From positions 43,726,501-43,790,500 of the forward strand of contig CM053794.1 of NCBI GenBank assembly GCA_028671895.1: a stretch of DNA of 64,000 bases. The letters run 5' to 3'. Position numbers and translations under genes: made by a program. Shown here piece after piece: positions 39,742 through 51,479 of the stretch. A model generated the notes under the pieces. It worked only from the letters and a program-made list of their open reading frames with translations, was not told the DNA's origin and searched no databases. Origin of the DNA: Oenanthe sinensis (taxonomy: Eukaryota > Streptophyta > Magnoliopsida > Apiales > Apiaceae). Each line of letters starts with the position of its first letter. The stretch's first letter is position 1.

Positions 39742-41539
39742 TATGAAGCAAGGTCCATAACACATCCCCCAACAACGTACGATTAAAAATGGACGACACA
39801 AATTAAGGAGTGACGAAAAGAAATAAAAACAGTAACAGGCTTTTGCTTTTCAGTACTTTGGGGGAGCGCTACTCTTTTTCAAGTGTTGTAGCATCACAAC
39901 TTGTCCATAATTTTGATTCTAACCATTGTCATGAAGAATATACAAGACAAACGTGAGACGCCTCGCATTTTATCAAAAGTTCAAAAACCATACGTGTTTT
40001 CGTCACCTACATGTTCAAAATATAATTTTGATCATTTGTTTTGTATTTAAAAGTAGAAGTGATGTCTCATTACCAGACTGTAAATTTAAAAATACCACCA
40101 TTTAAGTAGCGCATCATATAAAATGCCATTAGTCAATGGAAAGGTACATTGTATAATAGACTAACCACCGTTACGGTAAGATTTCTGAGATAAAAGAATA
40201 ATTTATGTCCAAACAAGGCTACTGAACAGCATAGGGAACTTCATAGAAGCTCATTCGAGTGACAAGATCTCAAATTGATTATTGAATTTATTTGGATTCG
40301 ATCGTTTGAATGAATGATTGAGTTTGAGTGGTCCATTTACATTATTTGCTCCCCCTCTCCTTTCCCGTTTGCGTTGAATGGATTTGCCCCGTACTTCAAA
40401 ATATAAACTTTTTGTCTTATACATAGTCAATTCAATTCACTAACATCATTCTAATTTGGTATTCGATGTCAAAATATATTCTTCTTCCCTAAAAGCCTGA
40501 AGTCATAATCATACAATTCAAAGGCTAAATTATTCAAAAATCACATTAAAATTGATCCGGGGACAATGGTAAATTTGTTTTTAACTTCGGATTCTAGCTA
40601 TGTTTTTTCATATTCATTTTTTTCTCGAATCCCTTCTCTTTTTTCTTGAATTCTTTCTGAAAGTGTGAAAAATTCCATTAAAGATACTTTAGACACGAAT
40701 TTCAAACCCTCTTACCTCAAATTCCATAAAATGTGAAATCTTTTATAATTTTTAACTTTTCATATCACTCCCAAAAATTTGCTTTGGACCAAAATGTATC
40801 AACCCATATGATTCATGTCAGGGTTTTGTGTTTTATATATTTATATAGCTAATATACTTCATGTTGGTGGTGGTCTATTAATATTCTCAATGTCTTCTTG
40901 TAGTAAGAGCTAGCAGAAGAGAACTGAGGACCACCATGATATTCATTCTATCTTCCTCTTTGGGCCTTTTCTTTATTTTATAGCAGAGTCTTGCTGCAAT
41001 TTTGTTGAGATCCGAGCTATTTGATTTATTATTTATTTATAAATTTTAAATGTCTTTTAGAAAGACTTCATAATCTGTTAATCTTTTTTACTCGTGCAAG
41101 GCCAGTGGATGATAGATTCATACATGCACATGATCATATTCCCCTCTTTTACATGTGTGTTTCATGCTGTATGTGTTTTTGGGTGATCAAAAGACTCAAA
41201 ACGACCACTGTCATTTGTCTGGTGGGATACAAATATTTTACATTAGCACTAAAAAGAAGATGTTTCTGTATTACTACATCAATAAATAACTAAATGATTA
41301 TACGAATTTTTATGATAGAAAGTTACATACATATAACATCTATACTTCTACTGAGACATGCTAAATGGACTATAATAGGAATTTTAACATCAATTTCATG
41401 CAAGTGAACAGATACAGCTATCGCTAAAAATAGCTCTACATATTTTATTGATAATATGCTACTCCTTTTCATAAAATCGATAATAAGTATTTTAGTATCT
41501 AATTTACAGCAAGGTAGGTAGTACTATGACTGCATGTCA

Positions 41540-41705
41540 GTCTTTGAATCGAAGAAAACCGAAACCGAAAAAACCCGATTCAAAATTGAAAAATAAAAAA
41601 CCGAATTGATTGATCGGTTCCGGTTCCGATTCTGATTATAGGTTAAAACCGAACCGAAAGAAAGCGAACCGAACCGATAATTAAAATAAGTAAATTTATT
41701 ATATA

Positions 41706-41738
<33 letters not shown>

Positions 41739-42345
41739 GGGGGATAAAAAATATCTACCGTTATCTTTAGAAAATTTTCTAAAGTTAGTTATATAAATCT
41801 ATATCATTTAGACTCTATCAGAAAAATCTAAAATTAATTTTGAGTTATAGTTGTATATAAGAGTTGTCTATCTTATAAATGAAGCAATATAAATCATAAT
41901 ACATATTCATGATTCATTGTTTAAAGTAAACTATTTTATTGAAAATCATATGATTAGTATATAAAATGCCGATTGACTTTATAATTAAAAATGTGATAGT
42001 TTAATAGAGTTGCATATTTGAATATTTGTATGAGAAGACATGATTCAGATGATATAAAATTTATTAAAGTTTCTTATATGTTACAGTAAGTTTAACTTAT
42101 TACAGTTTCTTATCTTTTTTTGTGGTGTTATTATACGGAATGTGATTCAAATATTTGAATGTAAATATATAATAATTTAAATTATATATTTTTTCATTGT
42201 TCTTTATCCTGTTTTTAATCGAACCGGTCTTTTTAAAACCGAAACCGATGGTTCGATTGCTGTTTTTAATTTTTAAAATCGAAGATATGCGGTTCCAGTT
42301 CCAGTTTTAGCTAAAAACCGAGCCGAACCGCGCTCTCCCTCCGCA
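41540..42345. repeat. CCGAAC-rich repeat element
   Basis: Two blocks rich in ACCGAACCGA/ CGGTTCGG-type words (41555-41690 and 42220-42335) surround an AT-rich core with a (TA)n(TG)n run at 41703-41737. The pairing of complementary words in the two blocks suggests a foldback repeat. Family unknown. Confidence 0.5.
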
Positions 42346-42650
42346 TACTATTATATTAATTAATGATTTCAAAGCACAACAAGGCAGTACATTATTCATA
42401 TTAAATTATTTCCAAAATTTATTGTTATAAAACTAAAATTATTCATATTAAATTATTTGAGGTTATACGAATAAAATAATTTTTAAATACATTTTTATTA
42501 TAAATTTTGATTATTTAATTGACTTGGAAAATATATTGTCAGGATTTTCAAATCATAGACCCTTTAGTCCACTGTCCACGTGAATAATTTATAATCAACT
42601 TGAAGAGTGGGAACTTTCCTAATGTAATAGCATCAGGCCATCGGTATTAA

Positions 42651-43047
42651 GAGCCTGTTTGTGTAACATGGCTTTAAGTAAAAAATAACTTCTAGGAGCT
42701 TTTGACGTGTTTGTGTACTCCGGCTTTAAGCTAGCTTTTAGGAGAAAAGTTCCATTAAGTAAAAAGTACCTTTTAGGTACTTTTGCTTATGACTTTTTGA
42801 CTTTTCGATTTTTTTTTTTTTTTTTTGCTTCCATGACTCTTGTAAAGTATAAATAATATGAATTTAAAATTTTTTAAAGTCAAATTTCACTTAAAATCAA
42901 AATTATTAAATCCCCCATTTAACTTTAAGTTCCATTACCCAAACACATTCATTCAACTTAAAGTAAAAAACTTTACTTTCTCCATTAAGTTAAAAACACC
43001 TCCATTAAGTCAAAAGTAACTTATTTTAAGTAATCCCAAACGGCCTC
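42651..43047. mobile_element. Tourist-like (PIF/Harbinger) MITE
   Basis: The left end GAGCCTGTTTGTG and the right end (complement of GAGGCCGTTTGGG) are flanked by TAA on both sides (42648-42650, 43048-43050). The interior has mirrored CTTTTAGG and TTAAGT blocks and a T run of about 18 at 42811-42828. Confidence 0.65.
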
Positions 43048-44247
43048 TAAACCAGCCTCCTACCAACTTATAGGTAGGTTGTACAAGGGAATACAGGATA
43101 GAGTTATAGATACAGGATAATTCGGATCATTTCATATGGGAAGGGAGGGTACTTTGAGTTTACGAGTCGTAGAATAATACTGTATTGTGATCCTGAATTT
43201 TCGAACCCATTATAATTATTTCCGTTAGTGATCATAACTAAATTCTAAAATTTAGTGATCGAAAATTTTAATTAATTAATAAATTATGCATGGATATATA
43301 ATCAAATCAAGACAAACACATATCAACAATTGACTATTTGACTCTATTATTAATGATATATACACAAATGTGAGAAAGTAATAAAATAATCATAAAAAAT
43401 GGTAATGATGTACTGATGTACAGCTACTCCTCCACCGTGGTCCGCCATCTCAACCGTCTACCCTAACATCCGCCGCAACTTTTGTTTCTCGATGATCACT
43501 ACCTCGAATTATAAAAGTAGAAAACAATTACACGTGCACACTTGCCTAAGTTTTAAATATTTTAAGCCGACCAAAACCTAGTATTTCATTGGCCGTAACA
43601 TATTGTAACATGACTTTATGCCAAACATTTGGAGCTGGCAAGATTGTCTTTGGCTTAATTATTTGATTACCTATTTACCCTTAAGATTATTAGAATATGT
43701 TTAATTCTTTCTCTTGGGCTCGTGATTTGTTGAAGGAAGCAGATCCATACATATTGCTCAAAATTTAAGGGCTATTGCCCCCTTGGTTTATAGCTTCATT
43801 TCTTTAATTCAACCAGTCAAATGTAATTACTTAACCAAAAAAATTAGTCAAATGTAATTTTTTTAATTAAGATGCTTTGTATAATTTTTAATGTGTAAGT
43901 TAAGTTGGGATTTAAAATTAAATATTCTTTGTTCAAATAAGCCACAAGGATAAATTATAAATGAGGAAAATAAACCGAACTTGTGATCAATTATACAGAG
44001 GATTTTAATTTCTGCTATTTGATTAGAACCTCATTCCACACTTAAAATTAAATACGATTTGGCTGTATCAACCATCGAGTTTGATGTTGTGATGAGAACT
44101 TTTTTTAATCCATTTGACCACCCCCGTCTAGATTCCTTAAATTAAATTTATAATTTTAAATATATATAAAAATTTTAATTTATAAATTATTTATAGAATA
44201 AATTAAACGGACCCATGATTTGGATCACTTAAATGTCTAATTTTTTA

Positions 44248-44503
44248 CTCCCTCGGTCTCAATTTAACTGTCTTATTTGACTTTTCTGTGTTCAAATTGA
44301 CTCAAGTTTGACTCAAAATTACATATAATATATAATTGAAAAATTATTAAAAAAATATCATCGAAAAATATATTTTATTTATTTTAAAATATATTTTTCA
44401 GTTTTTTGGAATTATAAAAGAATAGTTTTTAAATTTTAGTCAAAATTGAGTCAAATTGACCATAAAAAAATCAAATAAAATTATTAATTTGGGACGGAGG
44501 AAG
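44248..44503. mobile_element. Stowaway-like MITE, complete
   Basis: The left end CTCCCTCGGTCTCAATTTAA and the right end (complement of CTTCCTCCGTCCCAAATTAA) are flanked by TA at 44246-44247 and 44504-44505. It carries the internal TTTGACTTTT / CAAATTGACTCAAG pattern shared with the other copies. Confidence 0.8.
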
Positions 44504-45121
44504 TATTTTTTTTAGAAGAAGCGTTGCGACTCCTTAAAATGGATTATGGGCTGATTTAATTTAACATTGTAAATGGGTAGTTTGTTTTTTGGGCCTCGGT
44601 ATTTTATTCCATTAACTATCGGGTTTTAATGTTTTTATTCAAATTCAATATAGCAAAAGATAATATACCAGTTTATCTTTCCTAAAATTTACAAAAAGAC
44701 TACTTATTTAAGAAAATATAAATATATATACTTTTTCCGGAAATAACAACTCATTTCTTAGAACCTAATGGAGCTATATAATTATAAATTTTGTTTAAAG
44801 AAATATTTTTTATTTTGAGAAAAAACTTTGATAGATTGATGGAAATTTTTAGCCATTGTTTATTTTAAAAAATTGAATTTTGTAAATGTAAGTTGTTTTT
44901 TTTGAGAGAGTAAATGTAAGTTAATACCGATACTAATCTTTGAACTTTTTCCGGTCTCTCTATCTAAAAAGAAAACGCTTTCATAAATATATGGAGGTTA
45001 ATTTATAGTTTTTTTTGAAGAGGAGGTTAATTTATAGTTAAAAAATAAAAATATATACTCAACTAATTTTTAAGATGAGAATGTTGGAGAAAAATGAGAG
45101 AATAAAAGTAGCAGCACTAAA

Positions 45122-47776
45122 ATGACAGCACTAGCGGTAACAAAAATAAGGTCCATATTTTCATTACCGGCGATAAGTAGTCGCCGACTTCCGATCGTCG
45201 GAGTATTTTGCGTCCTGAGTTCCGGCATACCCAATCTCTACACTTCTCTTTCTCTCTCCTCCAAACCTTCTCTTCTCTCCAGGTACTTGTACTCTCTCTC
45301 TCTCTCTCTCTCTCTCCGTATATGTCATTGCTGCATATATGTATGTTTAGTGATTTTGTGGCGAGTGTAGGTCTAAAAGTATACATACAAGCACAATCAG
45401 GATGGAAGCGAATAACAAGACTGTGCCTAGTATTGTTGTGTATGTCACTGTTCCCAATAAAGATGCAGGTACTTAGGGTTTCATTTTTTTTTTTAGTTTT
45501 TAATTGGTTGGTTTTGAATTTGATTAATTGTTGTTATTATTTTTATTTTTAATCTCATGTGATGGATAGTTTGATACTGGCTATTTAAGCAAAGCTGATG
45601 ATGACTGCGCAACTAAGTAATTGAATTAATTAGAATAGAAACCGGTGTGGCTTAAATAAGTACGATGGAGACGAAAAAAGCGATATGTTGGGCGTTCATA
45701 TAAAATGCAATTGAGGATGCAAATGCATGACTTAATAACACTTGTTCCACTTATGGTTGGTAATGAAGATTGATGTAAATGTGTAATAATGACGTTGAAT
45801 ACGTTGTTACTAATTGAATTGATTATGATTATTGTAGTGTAGAATTTCAGAGGAATGAAGTGATAGATGGGAGTAGAGAATTAGGGTATGCAGTGACAGA
45901 CATTGAATTTATGTGCCCAACTGTTTGTCATTCAGGTAAATACATTCACATTGTTTTCGATTACATATGGGAAATTATGATAAACCATAGGGAGTTTCTG
46001 TAGGTGTTGTGAACGTCATCATGACTAAGAGAAAACTTGCAGTCTCTGCTTTGCTTTATGAAATAACGAGTTGGTGTACATGTAGGTATTGCGGACTATA
46101 AGTCCCCTATAAATTAATAAAAAAACTGTGCGTAATTTGGATGACATACCATTTAATCAATCAATTACTACATCCTTCACTATCAATATTTCACTTGTCA
46201 CCGTTGTGTAGGAAAGAAACTAGCAGAAAGCATAGTCAAAGAAAAGCTTGCAGCCTGTGTGAATCGAGTGCCAGGTATGTGCGTTATAAATTTGTGGGGT
46301 GATAATATTACTACTTCAGAATAGTGTAGTATACAGGTCCTACACAGTAATTAGAGGATGTTGCTTAGCCGTTTGAATTATTTATAAGATATAAAATTAT
46401 TTAAAATTAGTGTATAAGTTTTGAATTAAGTTACTATTTCATTATCTCTTTACCTGTTTACCATGCTTCTGTAATGTTGCTTGATAAAACCTTGTCCTTG
46501 GAATAATCCAACATTTATTAACTGCTAAATATTAACTCATGCAAATATGTCCCCATGTCATTTTGTACACTGTATGGGTTCCAGACAACGGTACATGAAA
46601 ATGTTGAATTGTGTGCTTACGGTAGCGAGATGAAAAAATAAGTCCATGATCATCCACCTTGTCCTTGCAATTAGAAGTGTATTAGTACTTTTGTGAATCA
46701 AGTAGATGATACATTTGTAATTTTGATGCAGGTATTGAGTCGGTTTATCAGTGGCAGGGACAGGTAAATTTTCATTTTAACTAATAATACAAGTGTGTGA
46801 ATACAAGTGGTAACTTGGGCAGTAAAGGGTGCCTTGTTTCAGAGCGAGGTCTCTGTATGTGTGTGCTGAAAATATGTATGCATTTTTTATCCTGCCATGT
46901 CGCTGCACAAGAGATGGAGTGATTAATATTGATGATAGATAGAAGCTTGAGCATGATAGATTGCTAAAACTTCCATTGTCATTTAGTCATAAAGCATGTA
47001 TTGTATTTAAAGATTAGGAGTTTTATACCCGAAAAAGTTGCTAATAGGGAATTATACTCGTACACTTGCCATTATTTTTCATGATGAATTGTTTTGTACT
47101 TTCTAAATTGTAGATGTAGAATCGCCTGTACCCACTCATGTGTGCCCAAGACGGCTAGATCACCTATACCTGAAAAAGTTGCTAATTGAATTTTCTAGTT
47201 GTACTTTCGCGGTTTATTACTTATTCATGATGAATTGTTCTATACTTTCTGAATTGTAGATACAGAACCACCTATACCCACTCATGCCTGCTCTAGACCA
47301 AATTTAGGGGTTTATCGCCTTGACAGTAATTTTTAGTCAATTATTCTGAAATGATTAATTTTTTGCAGATACAAACAGATTCTGAGGAACTTCTTATCAT
47401 CAAAACCAGGGAATCACTTTTGGATGCTCTAAAAGAGCATGTGAAAGAGAATCACGAATACGAGTAAGTAGTAATAATAAGTACATGATATTGGAAAGAA
47501 AGAAGAATATGGAAAAAATGTGTTGTCAGAGAGGTACGGGAGAGAGATGTAAAATCTATTTTACTGAATATGTAAAGAGGTTTAGTGGTGTTTATTTCTG
47601 GACAAATATGAGTAAATAGTTTCAAGGTACACTGACTTCTTTTTGCAAGTGCATTAATGCTGTCTTTTCTTCTTTTTGTCTGGATGTTTTACAGTGTGCC
47701 TGAAGTGATAGCATTGCCAATTGTTGGTGGTAGCCTCCCATACTTAGAGTGGTTAAAAGAAAACACAAGGGACTGA
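45122..47776 (+). CDS. CUTA: CutA-like protein, plastid-targeted
   Basis: Six exons (45122-45282, 45371-45468, 46212-46274, 46732-46763, 47369-47463, 47695-47776) give 176 residues. The first 65 or so are Ser/Arg/Leu-rich with almost no acidic residues, like a chloroplast transit peptide. The rest is the CutA fold: PSIVVYVTVPNKDAGKKLAE, KEKLAACVNRVPGIESVYQW, DSEELLIIKTRESLLDAL, and the terminal YDVPEVIALPIVGGSLPYLE. CutA forms trimers resembling PII proteins. It binds divalent copper in vitro and was named for cation tolerance in E. coli; the plant role is unsettled. Plant family members have about this length. The start is the first ATG of the exon and begins the targeting region. Confidence 0.93.
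45293..45316 (+). repeat. CT microsatellite just inside CutA intron 1
   Basis: An uninterrupted CT run of about 12 units starts about 10 nt after the exon 1 donor. Confidence 0.9.
47031..47290. repeat. Tandem duplication of about 140 bp in CutA intron 4
   Basis: GAAAAAGTTGCTAAT, TTCATGATGAATTGTT, ACTTTCTRAATTGTAGAT and ACCCACTCATG recur in the same order in two adjacent units with moderate divergence. Confidence 0.8.
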
Positions 47777-49380
47777 ATTAATCCTTAGTATATTAGCATT
47801 TATGCAGAGACATGAGAATTTGCGGATCCTCAGGCGTCTGTGCTACTGTGTGAGTTACTCTTTAGAACATGATCAAGCTATGTTTGATAATTTAATAAAG
47901 CTAGAAAGTGATGCTCAAGTCTTTTCATATGTGTGTATTATATATTTTACTTGTACTTGTACTTTGATTATACACTTAAATGTTCAACCACAGTTTGGGT
48001 AGAGCCCTATGAAACTTGGAGAAGAGAATGTTTTTGAAGCATAATACCATTGCCAAGTTGAGTGTTCCTCGTTGAAACAAATTAACAAAATGCCTCCGAA
48101 TAGAGTAGTTATGCTGATATACCAACCTAATTGCCCTCTTTTTCTGGGATTTTAGTGTGAAGTGTTAACCTAAAACTACCAGTAAAATATACTCTATTCT
48201 ATACTTCATATAAAAGCTGATTTTTCGGATTGTTTTTCATCTTCGACATGCAAGTCAAATATCCAGCGCACAAGGAAAAACAATTGTAAAATCGTAGATA
48301 TTTTTAGTGGCAGCTGAAGAGTAGCTGAAGTAATGCCATGCTTTCTTGACATTATCCTCTTGCCAATTCTTTTAAATTTTCCTGTTCTGTACGTTTGAGA
48401 CAAGGAATGAACAAAATAAACAACTCCTTGCTAAGTAGACTGCAGTGACCAAAGCAGGTGATGCCTAATGATCACTTGCATAGTTGCATCCCTTAGCAAC
48501 AACCGGGGAAGACCAGGGGCTGCCTGCAAAATGTCTCTGTATCTTTGTGTATCAGATTCCTTGTACGATATCCAAATGTTTTGCATACTGAATGGCGAAA
48601 GCACAAGGGTTGGAAGAATGATAGGTCAAAGAGGAACTATTAGCACCACTTCACCAGACAAGTAATATAATTACGAAGAGAGCATCCCACTTATTTCTAA
48701 CATTCATCATCTGAAGCTATTAGTTTTAGAAAATTGATCAATACTCTGGAACCATTTGTAGCTTCCAAATTCAGCATGACAACTGGACAGTCTTTATGGG
48801 ACAACTTAATACGTCATTATATATCTATTTCAGCAGCAAGAAGGCCTATAAATTGCAATAAGGTATATTAAGAAAGATTGTACAATCTTATCATACTGAT
48901 GAGCTGCAGAGATCCCGCAGATTCCTCGCCCAATTCTGTGCAATTATTGCATTCTTTGTTCATACAAGTTGCAAAAAAGAGGAGGCAGAATAATGTATCT
49001 CACAGTTGGCAAGGCAGAATATTAAATAATGCAGTAGAATAGACAGAACATTATACCGTATAATCGTCGTAAACGAAGTTCTGGATTGCTGAATCACACC
49101 TTTTAAATGGGTACTCACTACCCTTAATTCCAACTTTTATGTCACAAACATTCTTTGAAAAGGGAAAAGGAAAAACCATAACAATATTAAAATGAAAAAG
49201 CAACTTTACACTTCTATCAGTGCAGTTCCAAATCATAGATTTCTTAAGCATGTCTAGTAATTAGGAAAAAAACCAAAGTAGGAAATGATGGAAATTAAAC
49301 CACATATGATAGTCAACATAAACATATGACATTCAAGACAATTTCCTTTGAGAGATAGTAAGAGCAGGTCAGCCTACAAA
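47777..49380. other. Convergent intergenic region between CutA and 14-3-3
   Basis: The first 200-300 bp are presumably the CutA 3' UTR and the last part the 14-3-3 3' UTR. A minus-strand stretch near 48431-48560 stays open for about 40 codons and ends TAG, but it matches no family I recognise. Confidence 0.45.
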
Positions 49381-51247
49381 TCATGCTTCATCCAGTTGGT
49401 CCTGCAAAATCCACACATTTTGAACTTAGATTACAGAGTTTTATTTTGTAACCTTTGAATCATAGAGGTTCCACTAAATAGTAAAAAAACAGAATATTGC
49501 TAAGTCTAAAACCACTACTGTTAGGCTTAAATTGTTGATCACGTTCACATGTACTAAACGTGTATATATGTCAAATGTGTGTCGTGGAGCGAGAAAGATT
49601 ACGTTAGCAGAAATTACTTACTGGTATGTCGGAGGTCCAGAGGGTGAGGTTGTCCCTCAGGAGTTGCATGATGAGAGTACTGTCTTTGTATGACTCTTCA
49701 CCCAAAGTGTCTAGCTCAGCTATGGCTTCCTCAAATGCCTATTAAATAATACAAGAAAACGGAGTACTAATAAATGTATTGTAACAATTTGCGAACAAGC
49801 ATACATCCAATGATCAGATCGAAAAGTAATCTTCATATGGAGGTGCCTCAATCTCTTTTTTAACAATTAAAAAGAAAAATTATAATGTATATTGCTCTCA
49901 GCACACTGACACGATTATAAAAAAACAAATTGCATGCCACATTTAAGCAAGGTTGTCAAAAAATATAAAATTTATTGATTACCACCACTCCTAACAAGTT
50001 TCTATAATTAATCCAATCACCAGGTAAGTGAAAGTACATCATAAAATACAAGAGCTACAGTGTGCATACATGTGCATTATGGTCAAATTAAAAGACAGAC
50101 CCTTTAAAGATAACAATAATGATGAACCTATATTGGTAAAACAGGTAAAAATAAACGAAAAAGATACCTGCTTGGCCATACTACAGGCTTTGTCAGAGGA
50201 GTTAAGAATCTCATAGTAGAATACTGAGAAATTGAGTGCTAGCCCCAGTCGTATTGGATGTGTTGATGCCAAATCTGCCATTGCAATATCCTTCAAGAAC
50301 AAAACGCAACAAGTTAAACATACCTTTTTGAACTACCTATAAATTTTAATACCTAATATGCTAATATATACATTAATTATATTGACTTAAATCCGAGTTT
50401 AACAAATCAACCTCCAAAAATAAACACATAACAGAATCCAAGCTTAATTAAACATTCTCAAACACAAATTCATAAAATCCCTAAAAATTAAATAGTCTCG
50501 GATCACATAAATGTTTTCCAACAACAGCTTTTCCTAATTGGTGATTATGTAAATAAAAAGTAGAATTTTATTTTATAAAACTAGTTTTCATCTCGATCAA
50601 AAACGAGTTAAACCCAAACGTATTAGTAACAGAATCAAACCAGTACTTGCTAGTAAATCATATCGAAACAAGTAAAAACTAGACACATAAATAAATACAC
50701 AAAATCCTTGAATTAACCAAAATTAAATAATAATTCAGTAATGTACCTGAGCAGCCTTATACGAATTCATGGTATCCTCCGCAGCACACTTCCTCTCATC
50801 CCCAACCTTAAACTCCGCCATATACCTATGATAATCCCCTTTCATTTTCAAATAAAACACTTTGGCCTCGCTCGTCGAAGCCGAGGGCACCAAATTCTTC
50901 TCCAACAGCTTCAAAATCCCAGCACACACCTCCGATAACTCCGATTCAACTTTAGATCTATACTCCTTCACCAACACCACGTGATCCTCATTCTTCCTCG
51001 ACTCCTCTTTCTGTTCAATCGATGAAACGATTCTCCAGGCGGCTCGGAGAGAGCCGATCACGTTCTTGTAAGCCACGGAGAGTAGGTTACGCTCCTCCAC
51101 TGTTAGCTCGGCTTCCGGAGCCAAGCCGATCACTAGCTTCTCCATGAATTGAACCATCTCTTCGTAACGCTCGGCTTGTTCTGCGAGCTTTGAGAGGTAC
51201 ACGTGCTGGTCTCTGGTTAGGTTTTCAGCCATTGTAATGTCCGCCAT
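49381..51247 (-). CDS. GRF6/8: 14-3-3 protein, kappa/lambda type
   Basis: Four exons (51247-50747, 50290-50168, 49738-49622, 49401-49381) encode 253 residues. Family signatures are complete: AEQAERYEEMVQFMEKLV, ELTVEERNLLSVAYKNVIGS, RAAWRIVSSIEQKEESRKN, KVFYLKMKGDYHRYMAEFK, THPIRLGLALNFSVFYYEIL and STLIMQLLRDNLTLWTSD. The tail DQLDEA and the RAAWRIVSSIEQ variant point to the kappa/lambda class of the non-epsilon group, as does the four-exon structure. Phosphopeptide-groove residues (Lys and Arg of the KNV and SLRAAWR helices, MKGDYHRY, the LNFSVFYYE helix) are present. It acts as a dimeric cytosolic/nuclear adaptor of phosphoproteins such as kinases, H+-ATPase and transcription factors. A second in-frame ATG at 51232 (MAENLTRDQ) aligns with the usual family start. 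Confidence 0.95.
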
Positions 51248-51249
51248 CA

Positions 51250-51350
51250 GAGAGAGATAGCGAGAGAGACAGAGGGGTTTAGAGAGATTTGTTTTGATTC
51301 TTCTCTTTTCTTTCTTCCGCTGATGTATTATATATTATATGTATATAGTG
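51250..51350 (-). promoter_or_regulatory. CT-rich leader and TATA region of the 14-3-3 gene
   Basis: On the minus strand a TATATA-rich stretch at about 51325-51345 is followed by a CT-dinucleotide-rich leader (51250-51290), a common plant 5' UTR layout. The start site is not determined. Confidence 0.4.
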
Positions 51351-51479
51351 AAGTGGGTGTATTGAATGAGATAGAGATTAATATTGGCCGTTGGATTAGA
51401 GAGGTGATGTGGAATGGACGGTGAGATTGGGGTATATATTGTGAGTAAGCTTTGGATGTGTACGACAAATTAAAGTATT

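Larger units (their letters stand above)
38400..45100. other. Intergenic region between cyclin and CutA
   Basis: No gene is recognised. Contents listed separately are a full-length hairpin MITE (39491), a CCGAAC-rich repeat (41540), a Tourist-like MITE (42651) and a Stowaway-like MITE (44248). The open stretch at 41021-41293 has no known motif. Confidence 0.6.

Noticed and set aside
48431..48560. Open minus-strand stretch of about 40 codons between CutA and 14-3-3
   Set aside because: It has moderate composition but no family match or acceptor/donor pair; it may be UTR or an unrelated fragment.
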